Position numbers and translations under genes: made by a program. A stretch of DNA of 15,823 nucleotides from CAYGXH01 sp964354485. Lineage in GTDB: Bacteria > Bacteroidota > Ignavibacteria > UBA10030 > SZUA-254. Position 1 is the first letter of the stretch. Every line of letters starts with the position of its first letter. This document shows, piece by piece, positions 14,498-15,823 of this stretch. Location of the stretch: assembly GCA_964354485.1 (NCBI GenBank), contig CAYGZY010000215.1, positions 1 through 15,823 on the forward strand, given 5' to 3'. The notes under the pieces are model-generated. The model saw only the letters and a program-made list of their open reading frames with translations. It did no database searches and had not been told where the DNA came from.

Positions 14498-15823
14498 TTA
14501 TTCCTTCACTGTAACTGATTCCTTTTTCTGACCGAGGATTGCACCGTTCATGCCGACCTTCAGGTACGTCAATCCTCTGAAGGAAGGGATTGTCGATGCA
14601 ATTTCCTTGAAAACCTCCTCAGCGGCGGCATACCGCCACTTCGCGCCGAGGACATTTGCGATACTGCACGTGATGCGCCATGACGAACGTGAATCACACT
14701 GCATACCCTTCGTCCATCGGTCATTTTGAGCGCCGAATTTATCAAGCCGGCTCATCGCAAGTCCGTCGAGAGCGCGGTCCTTTTCGAGCGTCGTGACTGC
14801 CGGTCGAATGCGCTGAACTCTTCTCTGAAAGTTAGTCATCGTTCCGTTTTTCTCTGCATACGTGGAACTTGCGAGGACGACGTCGGCTCGCTTGGTGGTT
14901 TCATTTTCGTTGGACGCATGAACAACCAGGTAGTCGAGCTTCGAAATCGCGTCCGCAAAAACCGGATCAGCAGCTATGTCGTCGTCAAGAACGTAGAGAA
15001 ATTTGATCTTCCCGGTTTGCAACATCTCAATCAATCCAGGGAGATTTGCCTCGGATGAATCTTGTACAGCGCCGACCTCCTGTGCGCCGCGGTAATTCGG
15101 CGTCTTATCCTCCTGAATGAGAAGATCATCCCGGTCACCCTGCTTCCTGTGCGTCAGACAGCTTATCCGCTTTACTCCGAGGAAGTTCATCAACTTGGCG
15201 AGTAAAAAATTATCTTCGTTGGTCGCATAGGCCGAGCCAATGGCAGCAATTTCGTGTTTCTTGTATGATTTTATTTCGGATGCGACTTTCGATATTGCTT
15301 CCTCCCACCCGACTTCCACCAGTATGCCGTCCTTTCGCACCATCGGAGAGTTGATTCTGTTACCGGCATTTACATGCCGAAAAGTGTTTAACCTCCCATG
15401 GTCACACATCCAGTAATTGTTTACGCCGGCGTTGAAACGCGGTGTCAGACGCAGAATCTCGTTATTCCGCACCCACATATGTGTATTGCATCCACGGGAG
15501 CATCCGACACATATAGTATCGGTCGACGACATGTCCCAAACCCGTGCTCGGAATCTGAAATCTCTGCTCGTCAGAGCACCGACTGGGCAGAGTTCTATAA
15601 CATTCATTGAATAGGGATTATCGAGCTGTTCACCCGGATAGGTTGTAAGCTCAACATGATCGCAACGCTTGGTGAAAACGAGCTGTGGTTCCTTTGCGAT
15701 TTCATCAAAGAAGCGGATACAACGCGAACACATGATGCATCGCTCCACGTCGAGCATGACATTCGGACCCAGAGATACCCGCTTCGGCTTGCGGACTTTT
15801 TCAAATTCGAACCGACTCTCCCC
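14498..15823 (-). CDS. nuoG: NADH-quinone oxidoreductase subunit G (5' end beyond the window)
   Basis: NuoG is the large iron-sulfur subunit of complex I's peripheral arm. The frame is open to the right edge: 22 residues (including EKVRKPKRVSLGPNV) precede the internal Met at 15757 and match the family, so the gene continues outside. In the 441 visible residues, a 4Fe-4S site has Cys29, 32, 35 and 79 (CIMCSRC...LCP). The molybdopterin-oxidoreductase-like part opens with Cys105, 108, 112 and 140 (CVGCSRGC...MC), the ligands of the extra cluster N7. A KNGTMTNFQRRVQ segment typical of this fold appears near residues 330-342. The N-terminal 2Fe-2S part is not in the window. About 300 residues follow the N7 site, shorter than in the Thermus or E. 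coli proteins, so the C-terminal region is reduced. It is the first visible gene of a nuoG-H-I operon. Confidence 0.95.
   Translation of the reverse strand, partial: GESRFEFEKVRKPKRVSLGPNVMLDVERCIMCSRCIRFFDEIAKEPQLVFTKRCDHVELTTYPGEQLDNPYSMNVIELCPVGALTSRDFRFRARVWDMSSTDTICVGCSRGCNTHMWVRNNEILRLTPRFNAGVNNYWMCDHGRLNTFRHVNAGNRINSPMVRKDGILVEVGWEEAISKVASEIKSYKKHEIAAIGSAYATNEDNFLLAKLMNFLGVKRISCLTHRKQGDRDDLLIQEDKTPNYRGAQEVGAVQDSSEANLPGLIEMLQTGKIKFLYVLDDDIAADPVFADAISKLDYLVVHASNENETTKRADVVLASSTYAEKNGTMTNFQRRVQRIRPAVTTLEKDRALDGLAMSRLDKFGAQNDRWTKGMQCDSRSSWRITCSIANVLGAKWRYAAAEEVFKEIASTIPSFRGLTYLKVGMNGAILGQKKESVTVKE
14501..14506 (-). promoter_or_regulatory. Ribosome site for nuoH inside the end of nuoG
   Basis: AAGGAA on the minus strand forms the last two codons of nuoG and precedes the nuoH ATG by four bases (TAAT, which includes the nuoG stop). 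Termination on nuoG can feed initiation on nuoH, fitting equal output of complex I subunits. Confidence 0.65.

Noticed and set aside
15755..15757. ATG at 15757 as the nuoG start
   Set aside because: It is an internal Met; upstream codons to the window edge encode conserved NuoG sequence and contain no stop.
1..15823. CRISPR array, tRNA, rRNA, insertion sequence or phage genes
   Set aside because: No regularly spaced direct repeats, no cloverleaf or rRNA-like stretch, and no transposase, integrase or structural phage protein could be recognised on either strand.

Overview
The window looks like chromosomal DNA from a Gram-negative bacterium of the FCB group (Bacteroidota / Ignavibacteriota / Chlorobi-like). 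The evidence is indirect. It holds an S46 dipeptidyl-peptidase, a YCF48-type propeller protein, a DUF1684 lipoprotein, a SpoIIE-type phosphatase, a HerA-like ATPase, a two-subunit M16 peptidase and the nuoGHI part of respiratory complex I. Several exported proteins have signal peptides or a lipobox. There is no rRNA or tRNA gene to fix the lineage, so the taxonomic call is an inference.

Left part (1-3028): the first codons of a leftward gene run off the left edge. Divergent from it are an elongation factor P family gene (GTG start) and, 71 bp on, an exported S46 dipeptidyl-peptidase. The EF-P loop is one residue longer than usual and lacks the Lys or Arg normally found at its tip. The peptidase has an Arg at the position that gives DPP11 its preference for Asp/Glu.

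Second part (3029-5271): an AT-rich two-gene type II restriction-modification cassette. A beta-class DNA methyltransferase overlaps a PD-(D/E)xK endonuclease candidate. It has its own putative promoter and is clearly AT-richer than the genes on either side, so it is probably an acquired island.

Third part (5272-9823, rightward): a seven-repeat YCF48/BNR propeller protein overlaps (ATGA) a DUF1684 lipoprotein. These are followed by a SpoIIE/RsbU-type PP2C phosphatase and, 22 bp later, a HerA-type hexameric ATPase without an adjacent NurA nuclease. This group ends at a perfect 38-bp palindrome in the convergent gap.

Right part (9897-15823, leftward): nuoG (its 5' part lies beyond the right edge), nuoH and nuoI form a tight operon. 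A well-formed sigma70-like promoter then serves a pair of exported M16 peptidase genes. The upstream subunit keeps the zinc motif HxxEH. The downstream subunit has lost it but keeps the substrate-binding region, so the two probably form one heterodimeric protease. With the S46 enzyme this gives two exported peptidase systems near each other. No gene-free stretch exceeds about 155 bases. I saw no CRISPR array, RNA gene, insertion sequence or phage gene.
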